Shown here one piece after another: positions 1-8,136 of a stretch of DNA of 35,725 bases (positions are counted from its first letter, which is position 1; each line of letters begins with the position of its first letter). The notes beneath the pieces are model-generated. The model did no database searches, was not told where the DNA came from, and was given only the letters and a program-made list of their open reading frames with translations. The stretch covers positions 1 to 35,725 of the forward strand of contig JAIOQA010000562.1 in the NCBI GenBank assembly GCA_021413675.1. Reading direction: 5' to 3'. The position numbers were made by a program, and so were the translations under genes. The stretch is from Deltaproteobacteria bacterium (lineage in GTDB: Bacteria; Myxococcota_A; Polyangia; Haliangiales; Haliangiaceae).

Positions 1-1
1 C

Positions 2-409
2 TTCGGGCTGGCGGCGACGCTCGCCGTTGCGGCGCGCGCGGACGCGACCGTGCGCTGGGACGGCATGGCGGCGCGGCTGCGCGCGGCCGCGGCGGCGAGC
101 GGCGTGGCGTGGCGCGATCTCGCGGCGGACGCGCCGCGCGCGCCGCACATCCTGGCGCTGGCGTTCGCGGGGATCGCGGCGGGCGCGCTGCGCCAGGTGC
201 TCGCGAGCCGCGGGGTCTACGTGTCGAGCGGCTCGGCGTGCGCCGACGCCAAGGCCGGCGCCACCAAGCCCTCGGCGGCGCTCGCCGCGATCGGGCTCGA
301 TCCGGCGTGGGGCATGGCGCGGCTATCGTTCGGCGTCGACACGACCGACGAGGAGATCGATCGCGCGGCGGCGATCCTCACCGATGCGGTCCGCGGCCTG
401 GCGCGCTGA
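2..409 (+). CDS. Cysteine desulfurase / class V aminotransferase, C-terminal part (5' end outside window)
   Basis: The reading frame is open from the first bases of the window, so this is the last ~135 residues of a longer protein (family members are about 380-400 residues). The segment SSGSACAD, with the Cys codon at 239-241, matches the active-site loop of NifS/IscS-type cysteine desulfurases, where this Cys accepts sulfur from the PLP-bound substrate. The following RLSFGVDTTDEEIDRA matches the usual family ending (R-S-x-G-x-x-T-T-x-E-E-I). The PLP lysine and substrate sites lie upstream and cannot be checked. By family the enzyme would supply sulfur for Fe-S clusters or tRNA thiolation; IscS, NifS and tRNA-linked subtypes cannot be told apart here. 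It converges on the next gene with a 57-bp gap. Confidence 0.88.
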   Translation, partial: FGLAATLAVAARADATVRWDGMAARLRAAAAASGVAWRDLAADAPRAPHILALAFAGIAAGALRQVLASRGVYVSSGSACADAKAGATKPSAALAAIGLDPAWGMARLSFGVDTTDEEIDRAAAILTDAVRGLAR

Positions 410-466
410 GCCGCGTCGAAGGCGCAGCCGCGCACGACGGCGCCGCCGCAGGTGGTTCGCGGCGCG

Positions 467-1506
467 CTATGCCGTCTTCCAGCCCGCGCGGTTCGACCCG
501 GTCTCGCGGGAGATCCTCGAGCGCGGGATGCCCGCGCCGAAGCGCTCCTTGAACACGTCGTGCGGGAGGTACGTGATCCGCTCCTCCTCGAGGTCGGTGA
601 AGGCCGTCGTCGGGTCGGCGATCACGGCGCGATAGTAGGCCTGGCCGGTCCCCACGATGTATCCGCGCGCGTAGAGGAAGCCGTCGTCCGAGCCGTCGGT
701 CTCGGCCTGGATGTCGGCCCGATCGAGGTCGTAGAGCTTCTTCTCGAGGACGCGGTCGAAGGCGACGAGCTCCGCTCGCGTCAGCGTGCCCAGGGCCTGC
801 TCGAGCGCGGGGACGACCTTCGCGCTCAGCGCCTTGCTCACCGCCTCCGCGGTGGCGGCGGTGACCTTGGCCGCGACGCCTGGCCGCTTCTTCGCCAGTG
901 CCGGCGCGCTCGTGGTCCACGCGTCCTCGATCATCCGCCAGAACCGATCCTCGTCGAGCGCACCTGCCGAGGCGCGAGCCCGGCCCGCGGCGGCCCTGGC
1001 GGGGGCAGCCTTGGTGGGGGCCTTGGCCCGGGCAAGCTTGGCCTCGGGCTTCGGCTTCGGGGTCCGGGGGACGCCGACCGCGTCTTGCACCCACCACTCG
1101 ACCAGGATGGCGCCGCTGCGCCCGACGTACGGCAGGGTCTTGTCGTCGTCGGCGGTCGCCGATCGGATGCGTTCGTCCTCGCGATAGACCTCGCCGTTGT
1201 CGATCCGCAGCGTCGCGTCCGGGTCGACGGGCGCGGGATCGTGCCCGGCGAGGCGCCAGCGGCCGTTACCCAGGTGATTCGCCGCCGGGCTCTCGATCAG
1301 CGTTCGCCACGTCAAGATGGTCTCGGGAAGCTCACCGGCAGCGGATCGGGGCGCGTCGCTTCGCCGTAGATCAGATCGGTCGCGACGCCGAGGATCATCA
1401 GGCCCGGGTCGAGCGTCGACAGGAACAGGACCTTCGCGACCGCGAAGTCTTCCTTCGACACCGGGATCATGACGAGGTCGCCGACGCGGGCCTTCGGCTT
1501 CTTCAC
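467..1506 (-). pseudogene. Imm26-like plus DUF4240-like protein, interrupted by a 1-nt frameshift
   Basis: Two minus-strand reading frames make one sensible protein of about 346 residues if one base is added near 1330-1336. The first part starts at GTG 1506 and resembles Imm26-type proteins: KPKARVGDLVMIPV, then AVAKVLFLS, ending at TGA 1312-1314. The other frame continues with LPETILTWRTLIES, NGRWRLAG and VGRSGAILVEWWV, followed by a K/P/A-rich linker and a DUF4240-like domain (EDRFWRMIEDAW, ELVAFDRVLEKKLYDLD, GSDDGFLYARGYIVGTG). An extra G in the GTGAGCTTCCC stretch would restore the frame. No slippery heptamer is visible, so a sequencing error or a real mutation is more likely than programmed frameshifting. 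Imm26 is known from polymorphic-toxin immunity sets, but no toxin gene is seen nearby. The domain names are from pattern recall and need a profile search. Confidence 0.62.
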
Positions 1507-1594
1507 GCGATTGCCGGTGCGGTCGTGAAGCGGTGCTGCATGAGACTCGTTGCTCCGTCAGACGGAGCGCGGTCGTGGGCGATGTGACCTGACC

Positions 1595-1652
1595 GGCCAG
1601 TCGGCCTGGATCGAATCTGACGCGTGGCCGACGACGTCGGAACCGCGCGTCA
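1595..1652. repeat. 58-bp dyad element, copy 1
   Basis: This copy matches 1771-1828 in the same orientation at 56 of 58 positions by eye. It contains CCGACGACGTCGG, an inner dyad, flanked by outer arms that pair with one G-T wobble. It lies in the gene-free stretch between two minus-strand genes. It resembles REP-like or terminator-type elements; no such family name can be assigned from one window. Confidence 0.75.
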
Positions 1653-1690
1653 ATGGCGCGACCCGGTCGCGCCCGGCCGGGTCTACAGGC

Positions 1691-1748
1691 GGCCAAGCCG
1701 CTTGGCCGAAAGCGGCGGGGGGCTCGTCGGGGCTTGCCCCCCGACGAG
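1691..1748. other. Two stable hairpins between the dyad repeats
   Basis: GGCCAAG/CTTGGCC arms lie at 1691-1707 with a 3-nt centre. A 10-bp perfect stem, CTCGTCGGGG (1723-1732) with CCCCGACGAG (1739-1748), has a 6-nt loop. Neither is followed by a T-run on either strand. With the flanking 58-bp repeats they make 1595-1828 an unusually structured segment inside the 319-bp gene-free stretch 1507-1825. I see no ORF with sensible protein sequence there. It could be a structured RNA, a composite REP-type element or a transcription end region. Confidence 0.55.
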
Positions 1749-1770
1749 GGGCCCGGCACGCCACGATGCA

Positions 1771-1828
1771 GGCCAGTCGGCTTGGATCGAATCTGACGCG
1801 CGGCCGACGACGTCGGAACCGCGCGTCA
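1771..1828. repeat. 58-bp dyad element, copy 2, running into the stop codon of the GltJ-like gene
   Basis: This is the second copy of the 58-bp direct repeat. Here the dyad is more complete: 11-bp arms CTGACGCGCGG and CCGCGCGTCAG enclose CCGACGACGTCGG, with only AA unpaired on one side. The right end includes TCA at 1826-1828, which is the TGA stop of the minus-strand gene, so the element overlaps the 3' end of that gene. A Rho-independent terminator would need a T-run, which is absent. Confidence 0.75.
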
Positions 1829-3940
1829 GAAGCCCTGCTGGAAGACCAGCGGGAACTGCGTGTTGATGCCCTCGGTCGACTTGCGGAACGTCCACCGGCG
1901 GATCGCCGCGATCAGGCACTGCCCGAGCTTGTCGCCGCCGTGGCTGTCGAGGCTGACGTCGGTCACGATGCCGGCGACGTCGACCTTGAGGCTCACCATG
2001 ATCTTGGTGACTTTCAGGAACGGATCGTCCTTGAGGGCGCGCTCGTAGCAGCGCCGCGTGCCGATCGAGTTGCGCGACGACACGTTGACGATGTCGTCGC
2101 CGCTGAGCGGCAGGATCGGCTGCCCATCGGCGCCGACCTCGACGCGCCCCGACGAGCCGGTGCCGCTGCCGGGGTTCGCGTTGGTGCCGCTGCCCGGGTT
2201 CGCGTTGGTGCCGCCGGAGCCGGGGCGGCGGATGATCTTGCCCGAGCCGCTGCCCGAGCCCGGGTTCGCGCCGGTGCCAGAGCCAGGGTTGGGATCGCGC
2301 GGGCGGCGCGGATCGTCGATCGTGTAGCCGAGGCTGTCGTAGTCGTTGCCGCCGGTCGAGATCGGCGCGCCGCCGTTGTTGCTGCTCGACGCGACCACGG
2401 CGATCACCACGACGCCGATCAGCACCAGGCCGGCGGCCATCACGATCCACAGCGCGACGTGGCTGCGCGGCGCGGCCGCGACCGGGCCGATCGGCTGCGC
2501 GTCGGCGAGCACGCTCTCCGACAGCGGCGGCAGCTCGCCCGGGACCTTGGCCTCGCCGCTCGACGACGAGGTCATCGCGGCGATCGCGCTGGTCGCGCCG
2601 GTGCCGCGGCCGATCGCGGTGTTGCCGCCGGTCGAGCGCGTCGAGGTGCGGGCGGCGGCCGGGGCGCGTCCTGCGGCGGCGCGCGCCGCGGCCATCGCCG
2701 CGAGGTCCGGGAGTCGGACGACGCGCGAGACCTCGCCGATGTCGAACTCGAGACCGTCGGTGCCCGACGACGCCGCGGAGGCGGCCGACGCGGCCGCGGC
2801 CGCTTTCTCGTTGCCGCCGTCGAACGACTCGAGCGCGGAGTCGTCGAGCGCCTCGCCGTCGCCGTCGTCGTCGGGCGACTCGCCGGTGTCGAACCGCGCC
2901 GCCGGGCTACGCGCGGGGGCCTTGGGCTCGGGCTTCGCAGGCCGGGCCTCGGCGCGCGCGGCGAGCGGCGAAGCGATCGGCGCCGATGCGGGCGACGACA
3001 GCGCCGCCAGCGGGATCGGCGCGGGCGTCGCGGGCTTGAGCGCGGCGACCGGCGCGCTCTCGGGCTTCGCGGGCCGCGGCGACGGCAGCGCGGGCTTCGC
3101 GACCTCGGGCTTCGCGGCCTCGGCCGGCTTGGCCTCGATCGGCCTGGCCTCGCCGGTGGCGACGCCGTTGCGCTTGGCGCCGAGCGCCGGCTCGGGCTTG
3201 CCGACCTTGCTGTCGTCCCCATCCCGCCGCGCCGGCGCCTTCGGCTCCGGCTTGACCTTGCTGTCGTCGCGCCGCGCAGGCTCCGGCTTCACCTTGCTGT
3301 CGTCGGCGGCGCTGCGCGCGGGCTTCGCCAGGGCCTCGAGCTTGGCGGCCGGCTTCGGCTCGCGCGACACCGTGTCGAGCTTCTGGACCTTCGAGGCCTC
3401 GGCCTCGAGCTTCGCCATCGTCGCTGCGAACAGCGGCTTGGGCTCGGACTCGGACTCGGGCTCCGGCGCGGGCTGGGTCGGCGTGTGCGCGCGCGACGGC
3501 ACCGACGGCTTGCCGCGCGGCGCGGGCGCGGCGACCTTCTGGCGCAGGCCGCGGAAGTGGCTGACCTTCTCGACCGGCAGCCAGTCGTCGAAGCCCTCGC
3601 TCCAGCAGTGGACGTCGTCGGTCGGGCGCTTCGACGCGACCCACGCCTGCGCCGCGGCCAGCGAGTACGGGCCCTCCTGCGCGCCGTCGATCGAGACGTA
3701 CCACTCCTCCTCGAGGCTGGGCGGCGGCGGATCGGCGGCCGGCGACGGCGCCATCTCCTTCGCGAACGCGTCCTGGAGCGCCGAGCGCTCGGGCGCCGCG
3801 GCGGGCTCCTCGTCGGTCATGCCCTCGCGGACGCTGATGACGTTGGCGCAGTTCTTACAGCGGATCTTGAGGATCTTGCCGCGAACCCGTTCATCCGCGA
3901 TCGAGTAGCGGGTCTTGCAGCGGTCGCAGAGGAACTTCAT
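1826..3940 (-). CDS. Zinc-ribbon/GYF/TonB-like C-terminal domain membrane protein (GltJ/AgmX-like)
   Basis: The protein has 704 residues. The N-terminus is an MJ0042-type zinc ribbon with C5, C8, C28 and C31. A GYF_2-like domain spans about 80-130 (EEEWYVSIDGAQEGPYSL, then WSEGFDDWLPVEKV). A long A/P/K-rich linker follows, with three SKVKPEP-type repeats. One membrane helix lies at about 492-515 (HVALWIVMAAGLVLIG), then NPGSG repeats encoded partly by a 24-bp tandem repeat at 2159-2206. The end is an AgmX/PglI TonB-like domain (SIGTRRCYERALKDDP, CLIAAIRRWTFRKS). This order matches Myxococcus GltJ (AgmX), where the cytoplasmic zinc ribbon and GYF contact motility regulators and the periplasmic domains contact the envelope complex. 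GltJ has more than one TonB-like domain; here I see one. No other glt/agl genes are present, so a motility role is inferred. Confidence 0.88.
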   Translation of the reverse strand: MKFLCDRCKTRYSIADERVRGKILKIRCKNCANVISVREGMTDEEPAAAPERSALQDAFAKEMAPSPAADPPPPSLEEEWYVSIDGAQEGPYSLAAAQAWVASKRPTDDVHCWSEGFDDWLPVEKVSHFRGLRQKVAAPAPRGKPSVPSRAHTPTQPAPEPESESEPKPLFAATMAKLEAEASKVQKLDTVSREPKPAAKLEALAKPARSAADDSKVKPEPARRDDSKVKPEPKAPARRDGDDSKVGKPEPALGAKRNGVATGEARPIEAKPAEAAKPEVAKPALPSPRPAKPESAPVAALKPATPAPIPLAALSSPASAPIASPLAARAEARPAKPEPKAPARSPAARFDTGESPDDDGDGEALDDSALESFDGGNEKAAAAASAASAASSGTDGLEFDIGEVSRVVRLPDLAAMAAARAAAGRAPAAARTSTRSTGGNTAIGRGTGATSAIAAMTSSSSGEAKVPGELPPLSESVLADAQPIGPVAAAPRSHVALWIVMAAGLVLIGVVVIAVVASSSNNGGAPISTGGNDYDSLGYTIDDPRRPRDPNPGSGTGANPGSGSGSGKIIRRPGSGGTNANPGSGTNANPGSGTGSSGRVEVGADGQPILPLSGDDIVNVSSRNSIGTRRCYERALKDDPFLKVTKIMVSLKVDVAGIVTDVSLDSHGGDKLGQCLIAAIRRWTFRKSTEGINTQFPLVFQQGF
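2159..2206. repeat. 24-bp tandem repeat encoding NANPGSGT units
   Basis: Two adjacent 24-bp units differ at one position and encode part of the periplasmic NPGSG-rich linker of the GltJ-like protein on the minus strand. The copy number could vary between strains by slippage, which would change linker length without shifting the frame. Confidence 0.7.
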
Positions 3941-4060
3941 GGTGCAGTGAGACCCGAGGCAAGCGCGCCTCCGCCGTCCTTCGCGCGGGACGAGGAACCT
4001 CGTACCGACGCCTCGGGAACAACTCGACGGGACCGGCTATGCGACGGCACGGACATCACC

Positions 4061-4089
4061 ATTGTGCCGAAAATCCTCAGCCAGAGCAA
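4061..4089 (-). promoter_or_regulatory. Possible sigma-70-type promoter for the GltJ-like gene
   Basis: On the minus strand TTGCTC (4084-4089) is followed after 17 nt by CACAAT (4061-4066). This lies in the most AT-rich part of the 240-bp gap 3941-4180. It would give a leader of roughly 115 nt before ATG 3940. The match is partial and the call is weak. Nothing else was recognised in this gap. Confidence 0.3.
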
Positions 4090-4180
4090 AGGGGTAGGCG
4101 TGAGACATACGCGCGAACACGTCGCTTGATCGCAGATCGTCCGCTGCAGGGCGATGTTGAGGCGCGGCGACCGCGCCGGT

Positions 4181-5407
4181 TCATTGCGCATCGACGCCGT
4201 GGGCGTCACCGACGCCACCGTCGGTGACCGGCGGCTCGGGGACGGCGTGCCGGCGCCGCGACACGCTCACCGGGACCAGCGGCGCGACATCGTGGATCGA
4301 CTGGTCTTTCGCCGGGCGGCTGATCAGCGCGCCGGAGACCCGGACGTCGTCGCCCTGGGCCTCGAGCTCGACCAGCAGGTCGAGGTCCTCCACCCGCGCG
4401 CCGATCCAGCGCGCGCCGGCGGCGTTGAGCTGGTAGACCGGCTCGTCGGCGACCCGCACCAGCCGGCCGCCGTCCCAGCGGTAGATCGCCACCGACACCA
4501 CGCGGGTGTCGCCGACCAGGCGATCCGATACGACCGCGAGATCATCCTTGCGATCGTCGGCGGCGATGGGCGCGGCGTAGACCACGCCGGGCGCGTCGAT
4601 CGACGCGATCCGGCGCGGCCGATCGTCAGCGCCGACCACCAGCGTGATCGTCGGATCGCCGACCACCGCGGTGATGGCGGTGGAGTCGTCGGGGCACCAC
4701 GCGACCGGCACGGACGATGACGCGCCGGGGTCGCCGGCGCTGACCAGCGCCACCGCGGCGGCCGCCGTCGGCGGCGCGCAGGCCGGACGCGGGACCTGCG
4801 GCACCGGCGCGCCCGCGTCGCTCGCGAGCGGCCCGCCGGCGGTGTCGCCCGACTCGGCGCGCGTCACCATCACCGCGGCGACCCGATCGTCGACGACCAG
4901 GAACCGGACACCGGGCAGCGCCCGCCCGACGTAGACCCGCGGATCGCGGGCCCAGCGCCGATCGCGCAGCTCGTCGCCGACCGCGGTCGTCAGCTCGTGG
5001 CGCAGCATGCCGACCTTGGCGCCGCGCTCGGTGCGCGCGATCTCGGCGTGGACGACCGCGACGAAGGTGATCGCCGAACCGTCGGTCTCGCCCGCGACCA
5101 GCACGCCGTCGTCCTCGGCGCGCACGACGCTGCAGTGGACCAGGCCGCGGACGTCGAGCACCGGCAGCCGCGGCCCCGAGGGCAACTCGGCCAGCGCATC
5201 GCCGACCGGGGCGCCCAGGCGGTACGGCCCGACGCCGTCGCTGCGGATCGCGTGGGGCGGCAGCGCCCGCACGCCGCCCGCGGGCGGCCCGATCACGCGG
5301 CGCGGCGGCGGCGGCGCGTGCGACGGCTCGGGATCCGCATCGGGCTCGCGATCACGGCAGGCGCCGAGGATGCAGAGCGCGCAGACAATCGAGGCGACGA
5401 CTCGCAC
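4181..5407 (-). CDS. Predicted lipoprotein of unknown function
   Basis: The 408-residue protein starts at GTG 5407 with VRVVASIVCALCILGACRD, a signal peptide ending in the lipobox LGAC. An upstream extension to 5458 is open but lacks signal-peptide character and would overlap the kinase gene. After a P-rich spacer the first half has PYRLGAPVGDALAEL and VYVGRALPGVRFLVVDD. The second half has strand-like segments such as IAIYRWDGGRLVRVAD-type sequence near 4480 and repeated VV/DD patterns, as in beta-sheet or propeller-like domains. I do not recognise a family. The gene lies 47 nt after the kinase stop and has its own promoter-like TGCTATAAC directly before the GTG, so it may be expressed both with and without the kinase. 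Confidence 0.75.
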   Translation of the reverse strand: MRVVASIVCALCILGACRDREPDADPEPSHAPPPPRRVIGPPAGGVRALPPHAIRSDGVGPYRLGAPVGDALAELPSGPRLPVLDVRGLVHCSVVRAEDDGVLVAGETDGSAITFVAVVHAEIARTERGAKVGMLRHELTTAVGDELRDRRWARDPRVYVGRALPGVRFLVVDDRVAAVMVTRAESGDTAGGPLASDAGAPVPQVPRPACAPPTAAAAVALVSAGDPGASSSVPVAWCPDDSTAITAVVGDPTITLVVGADDRPRRIASIDAPGVVYAAPIAADDRKDDLAVVSDRLVGDTRVVSVAIYRWDGGRLVRVADEPVYQLNAAGARWIGARVEDLDLLVELEAQGDDVRVSGALISRPAKDQSIHDVAPLVPVSVSRRRHAVPEPPVTDGGVGDAHGVDAQ

Positions 5408-5413
5408 CCCGAG

Positions 5414-5422
5414 GTTATAGCA
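5414..5422 (-). promoter_or_regulatory. Extended -10 box for the lipoprotein gene, leaderless type
   Basis: TGCTATAAC on the minus strand ends 6 nt before GTG 5407. The TATAAC hexamer matches TATAAT at five of six positions and carries the TGn extension. Transcription would start at or next to the start codon, and no Shine-Dalgarno sequence is present. Confidence 0.5.
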
Positions 5423-5454
5423 GGCCCGATCGCGATCGACCGGTGCGCCGCCGG

Positions 5455-6921
5455 TCACAGCAAGAAGTACAGGACGACCGCGACGATCACCGCGGCCACG
5501 CCGCCCATGACCAGGTACGGCGTGATCTCCGGCGGCGGCCCCGCGATCGCGCGCGCGCCATCACCCGCCGGCGCGGTGACCAGCGGGCCGGGCGGCGTCA
5601 GCCGGGGCTCCGGCCGCGGCTCGGGGCGCACGACCTCACTCGGTGGGCGCAGCGGTAGCTCGGTGCGGTGCAGGGTCTGCGGCGGCCGCACGGTCGGCGT
5701 CGGGCCCGACGCCGGCTCGCCAGCGTGCGGCACCGGCGTGCGGATCAGCCGCAGCTGCTCGAGCTCGAGCCCGAGCGCCGCCGCGACCTCGGCGTCGGCC
5801 TCCTCGTACTCGTCCCAGTCCGACGCCGGCGCGACCGTGCCCTCGGGCGCGGGCTCGAAACCGCCGAAGACCTGGCTGTCGAAGTCGAGCTCCTCGTCCT
5901 TCGCGGTCTGGCGGTGCTCGTCCTCGGAGATGAGCTCGGGGCGGCGCTGGCCGCCGGCGGCGATCGCCAGCTGATCGAGGTAGCGCGCGATCCGCACCGG
6001 CCCCGAGTGCATCTTGGTGTCGCGAAGGAACTCCTCGAGATCGTCGGCGAGATCGTAGGCGCTCTGGTAGCGATCGCCGGCGTGGCGCTCGAGCGCGCGC
6101 ATGACGATCGCCTCGAGGCCGCCCGGGAAGTCGCGCTTGATGAACGTGGGCGGCTCGATCACGCCCTCGGTCAGGCGGCGCACGACATCCTGCGCCGGGC
6201 CCTTGAACAGGCGCTTGCCGACGGTGATCTCGTAGAGCACGACGCCGAGCGAGAAGATGTCGCTGCGGTGATCGCAGCGCTGGCGCAACGCCTGCTCCGG
6301 CGACATGTAGCTCAGCTTGCCGGGGAACAGGCCCTCCTCGCGGAACCGCTGGCCCTTGGCGCGCGCGATGCCGAAGTCGATGACCTTGAGGAAGCCGTCC
6401 TCGGTGACCAGCAGGTTGGTCGGCGAGATGTCGCAGTGGACGATGTCGAGGGGCTCGCCGCCGAACTGCGAGCCGGCGGCGCCGCGCTTGGCGTGGAAGT
6501 AGCCCATGCCCGCGGCGGCCTGGCGGATCAGCTCCACCGCGTGCTCGAGCGGCAGGAACTGGCCGTGGCCGAGGCCGCGCCGGCACAGCTCGTTGAGCTC
6601 CTCGCCGACGATGTACTCCATCGCGATGAACGGCACGCCACCCTCGGCCTCGACGTCGTAGACGTGGACGATGTTGGGGTGGTTGAGCACCGCGCCGATG
6701 CGGGCCTCGTCGATGAACATCTCGAGCAGGCGCGCATCGACCGCGAGCTCGGGCTTCATCCGCTTGATGACGACGTCCTTCTCGAACCCGGCCATCGCGT
6801 TCTGGCGGGCGAGGTAGATCTCGGCCATGCCGCCGGTGGCGAGCTGGCGGATCAGCGTGTAGCGACCGTTGCCGAGGGTGACCGGCGCGCCGGTCGCGGC
6901 GCTCGCGTGCGGCTCGGTCAC
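5455..6921 (-). CDS. Ser/Thr protein kinase with C-terminal membrane anchor
   Basis: The 488-residue protein has a Hanks-type kinase domain from about 20 to 300. The glycine loop is LATGGMAEIYLA; the ATP lysine is K53 (VVIK); the helix-C Glu is E72; the catalytic loop is HCDISPTN (H162, D164, N169); DFG is at 182-184; then SYMSPEQ and HRSDIFSLGVVLYE. The loop has Cys where RD kinases have Arg, so it is a non-RD kinase. A variable acidic and P-rich region follows, and the protein ends in one hydrophobic helix (about 466-488) with no periplasmic domain, so it is tail-anchored and faces the cytoplasm. Its GTG start overlaps the stop of the deacetylase gene (GTGA), implying co-translation. Substrates are unknown. 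Confidence 0.95.
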   Translation of the reverse strand: MTEPHASAATGAPVTLGNGRYTLIRQLATGGMAEIYLARQNAMAGFEKDVVIKRMKPELAVDARLLEMFIDEARIGAVLNHPNIVHVYDVEAEGGVPFIAMEYIVGEELNELCRRGLGHGQFLPLEHAVELIRQAAAGMGYFHAKRGAAGSQFGGEPLDIVHCDISPTNLLVTEDGFLKVIDFGIARAKGQRFREEGLFPGKLSYMSPEQALRQRCDHRSDIFSLGVVLYEITVGKRLFKGPAQDVVRRLTEGVIEPPTFIKRDFPGGLEAIVMRALERHAGDRYQSAYDLADDLEEFLRDTKMHSGPVRIARYLDQLAIAAGGQRRPELISEDEHRQTAKDEELDFDSQVFGGFEPAPEGTVAPASDWDEYEEADAEVAAALGLELEQLRLIRTPVPHAGEPASGPTPTVRPPQTLHRTELPLRPPSEVVRPEPRPEPRLTPPGPLVTAPAGDGARAIAGPPPEITPYLVMGGVAAVIVAVVLYFLL

Positions 6922-7952
6922 GACGCCACCTCGACGACCTCGCCGTGGGCGCGCAGGGTCGCGTCGATCGCGACCCGGGCGGCGGTCGAGATCGCGCCGG
7001 TCGGGCCCGGCACCTCGGGCGCCTCGGCGAGCATCGCCTCGAGCACCGCGGTCATGCCGCCGGCCAGGCCGCGCAGATCGTAGCCGCCCTCGAGCGCGAC
7101 CACGAGCCGACCGGCGCAGACCTCGTCGGCGATCGCGCGCAGCCGCGCGCCCATCGCGCCGAAGCCGCGGTGGGTGACGCGCATGCCGGCGAGCGGATCA
7201 TCCTCGAACGGATCGAAGCCGGCCGAGACCAGCACCAGGTCGGGCTTGAAGCGCCGCAGCGCCGGGACGATCACGTCGTCGAAGGCGACCGCGTACTCGG
7301 CGTCGCCCGCGCCCGCCGGCAAGCCGACGTTGACGGTCGCGCCGCGCGCGCCCACGCCGCCGATCTCGTCGGGCGCGCCGGTGCCCGGGTAGTACGGGTA
7401 CTGGTGGGTCGACGCGTAGAGCACGCTGGGATCGTCCCAGAAGATGTCCTGCGTGCCATTGCCGTGATGCACGTCCCAGTCGACGATCGCGACCCGGGCG
7501 GCGCCCGCCGCGCGGGCGGCCGCCGCGGCGACCGCGACGTTGTTGACCAGGCAGAAGCCCATCGCCTTGTCGGCGGTGGCGTGGTGGCCGGGCGGCCGCA
7601 CGACCGACAGCCCGCGCGAGAGCTCCCCGGCCAGGACGCGCAGCGCGAGGTCGGCGGTGCCGCCAGCGGCGGCCAGCGTCGCCTCCCACGTGCCGGGCGA
7701 GAAGTACGTGTCGGCGTCGAGCCAGCCGCTCTGGCCGGGGACCGTGCGGGTCAGGGTGTCGAGGTAGCCGGCGCGGTGGACGCGGGCGAGCTCCTCGTCG
7801 GTCGCCGCGCGCGGCGCGATCGAACGGCCGCGCGACGGCAGGCCGGCCCCGACGAGCGCGTCGCGCACCGCGACCGCCCGCGCCGGCCGCTCGGGATGGC
7901 CGTGGGGCGCGCGGTGGTGCACGAACACCTCGTCCAGCACGTAGCCGAGCAT
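6918..7952 (-). CDS. Histone-deacetylase-family (class II-like) deacetylase
   Basis: The 344-residue protein from ATG 7952 is a complete HDAC/AcuC/acetylpolyamine-amidohydrolase fold enzyme. Seen motifs are RPPGHHA (H123, H124, the catalytic His pair), DWDVHHGNGTQ (zinc ligands D160 and H162), STHQYPYYPGTG, SAGFDPFEDDP (zinc ligand D247) and EGGYDL. The HGNGTQ and HQYPYYPGTG pattern resembles class II bacterial HDACs. The substrate may be acetyl-lysine or an acetylated small molecule. A GTG at 7970 is an alternative start, but ATG 7952 agrees with the promoter-like box directly upstream. It overlaps the following kinase gene by 4 nt, which suggests that acetylation and phosphorylation control are expressed together. 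Confidence 0.93.
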   Translation of the reverse strand: MLGYVLDEVFVHHRAPHGHPERPARAVAVRDALVGAGLPSRGRSIAPRAATDEELARVHRAGYLDTLTRTVPGQSGWLDADTYFSPGTWEATLAAAGGTADLALRVLAGELSRGLSVVRPPGHHATADKAMGFCLVNNVAVAAAAARAAGAARVAIVDWDVHHGNGTQDIFWDDPSVLYASTHQYPYYPGTGAPDEIGGVGARGATVNVGLPAGAGDAEYAVAFDDVIVPALRRFKPDLVLVSAGFDPFEDDPLAGMRVTHRGFGAMGARLRAIADEVCAGRLVVALEGGYDLRGLAGGMTAVLEAMLAEAPEVPGPTGAISTAARVAIDATLRAHGEVVEVAS

Positions 7953-7960
7953 CGCGGCGA

Positions 7961-7969
7961 CAGATAACA
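7961..7969 (-). promoter_or_regulatory. Extended -10 box for the deacetylase gene, leaderless type
   Basis: TGTTATCTG on the minus strand lies 8 nt before ATG 7952, with no Shine-Dalgarno sequence. It has the TGn extension and a TAnnnn hexamer. The 7970-8136 gap holds nothing else that I recognise. Confidence 0.4.
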
Positions 7970-8136
7970 CGAAACTGACACCGGCCGGTATCCGCCGTTA
8001 CGCGCTGCCAGCAGGCGTGATCCGAGATCGGGCCGCCCTGCCCGCGCCGGGCCCGGCGAACCGCCCCGAAAACGACGCGATCCGGGTCGTGGCACCGAGG
8101 GGCCGCGAACCGGATCGAGCGCGCGCGACGAGCCGA

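Noticed and set aside
1325..1345. Programmed -1 frameshift in the Imm26-like gene
   Set aside because: No X-XXY-YYZ slippery heptamer is present at the junction.
1550..4129. Long plus-strand open frame opposite the GltJ-like gene
   Set aside because: It is arginine-rich, has no recognised motif and mirrors the minus-strand coding pattern, as expected in very GC-rich DNA.
8092..8110. TGGCAC before the paralogue A lipoprotein region
   Set aside because: No -12 element follows, and the position does not precede a plus-strand gene.
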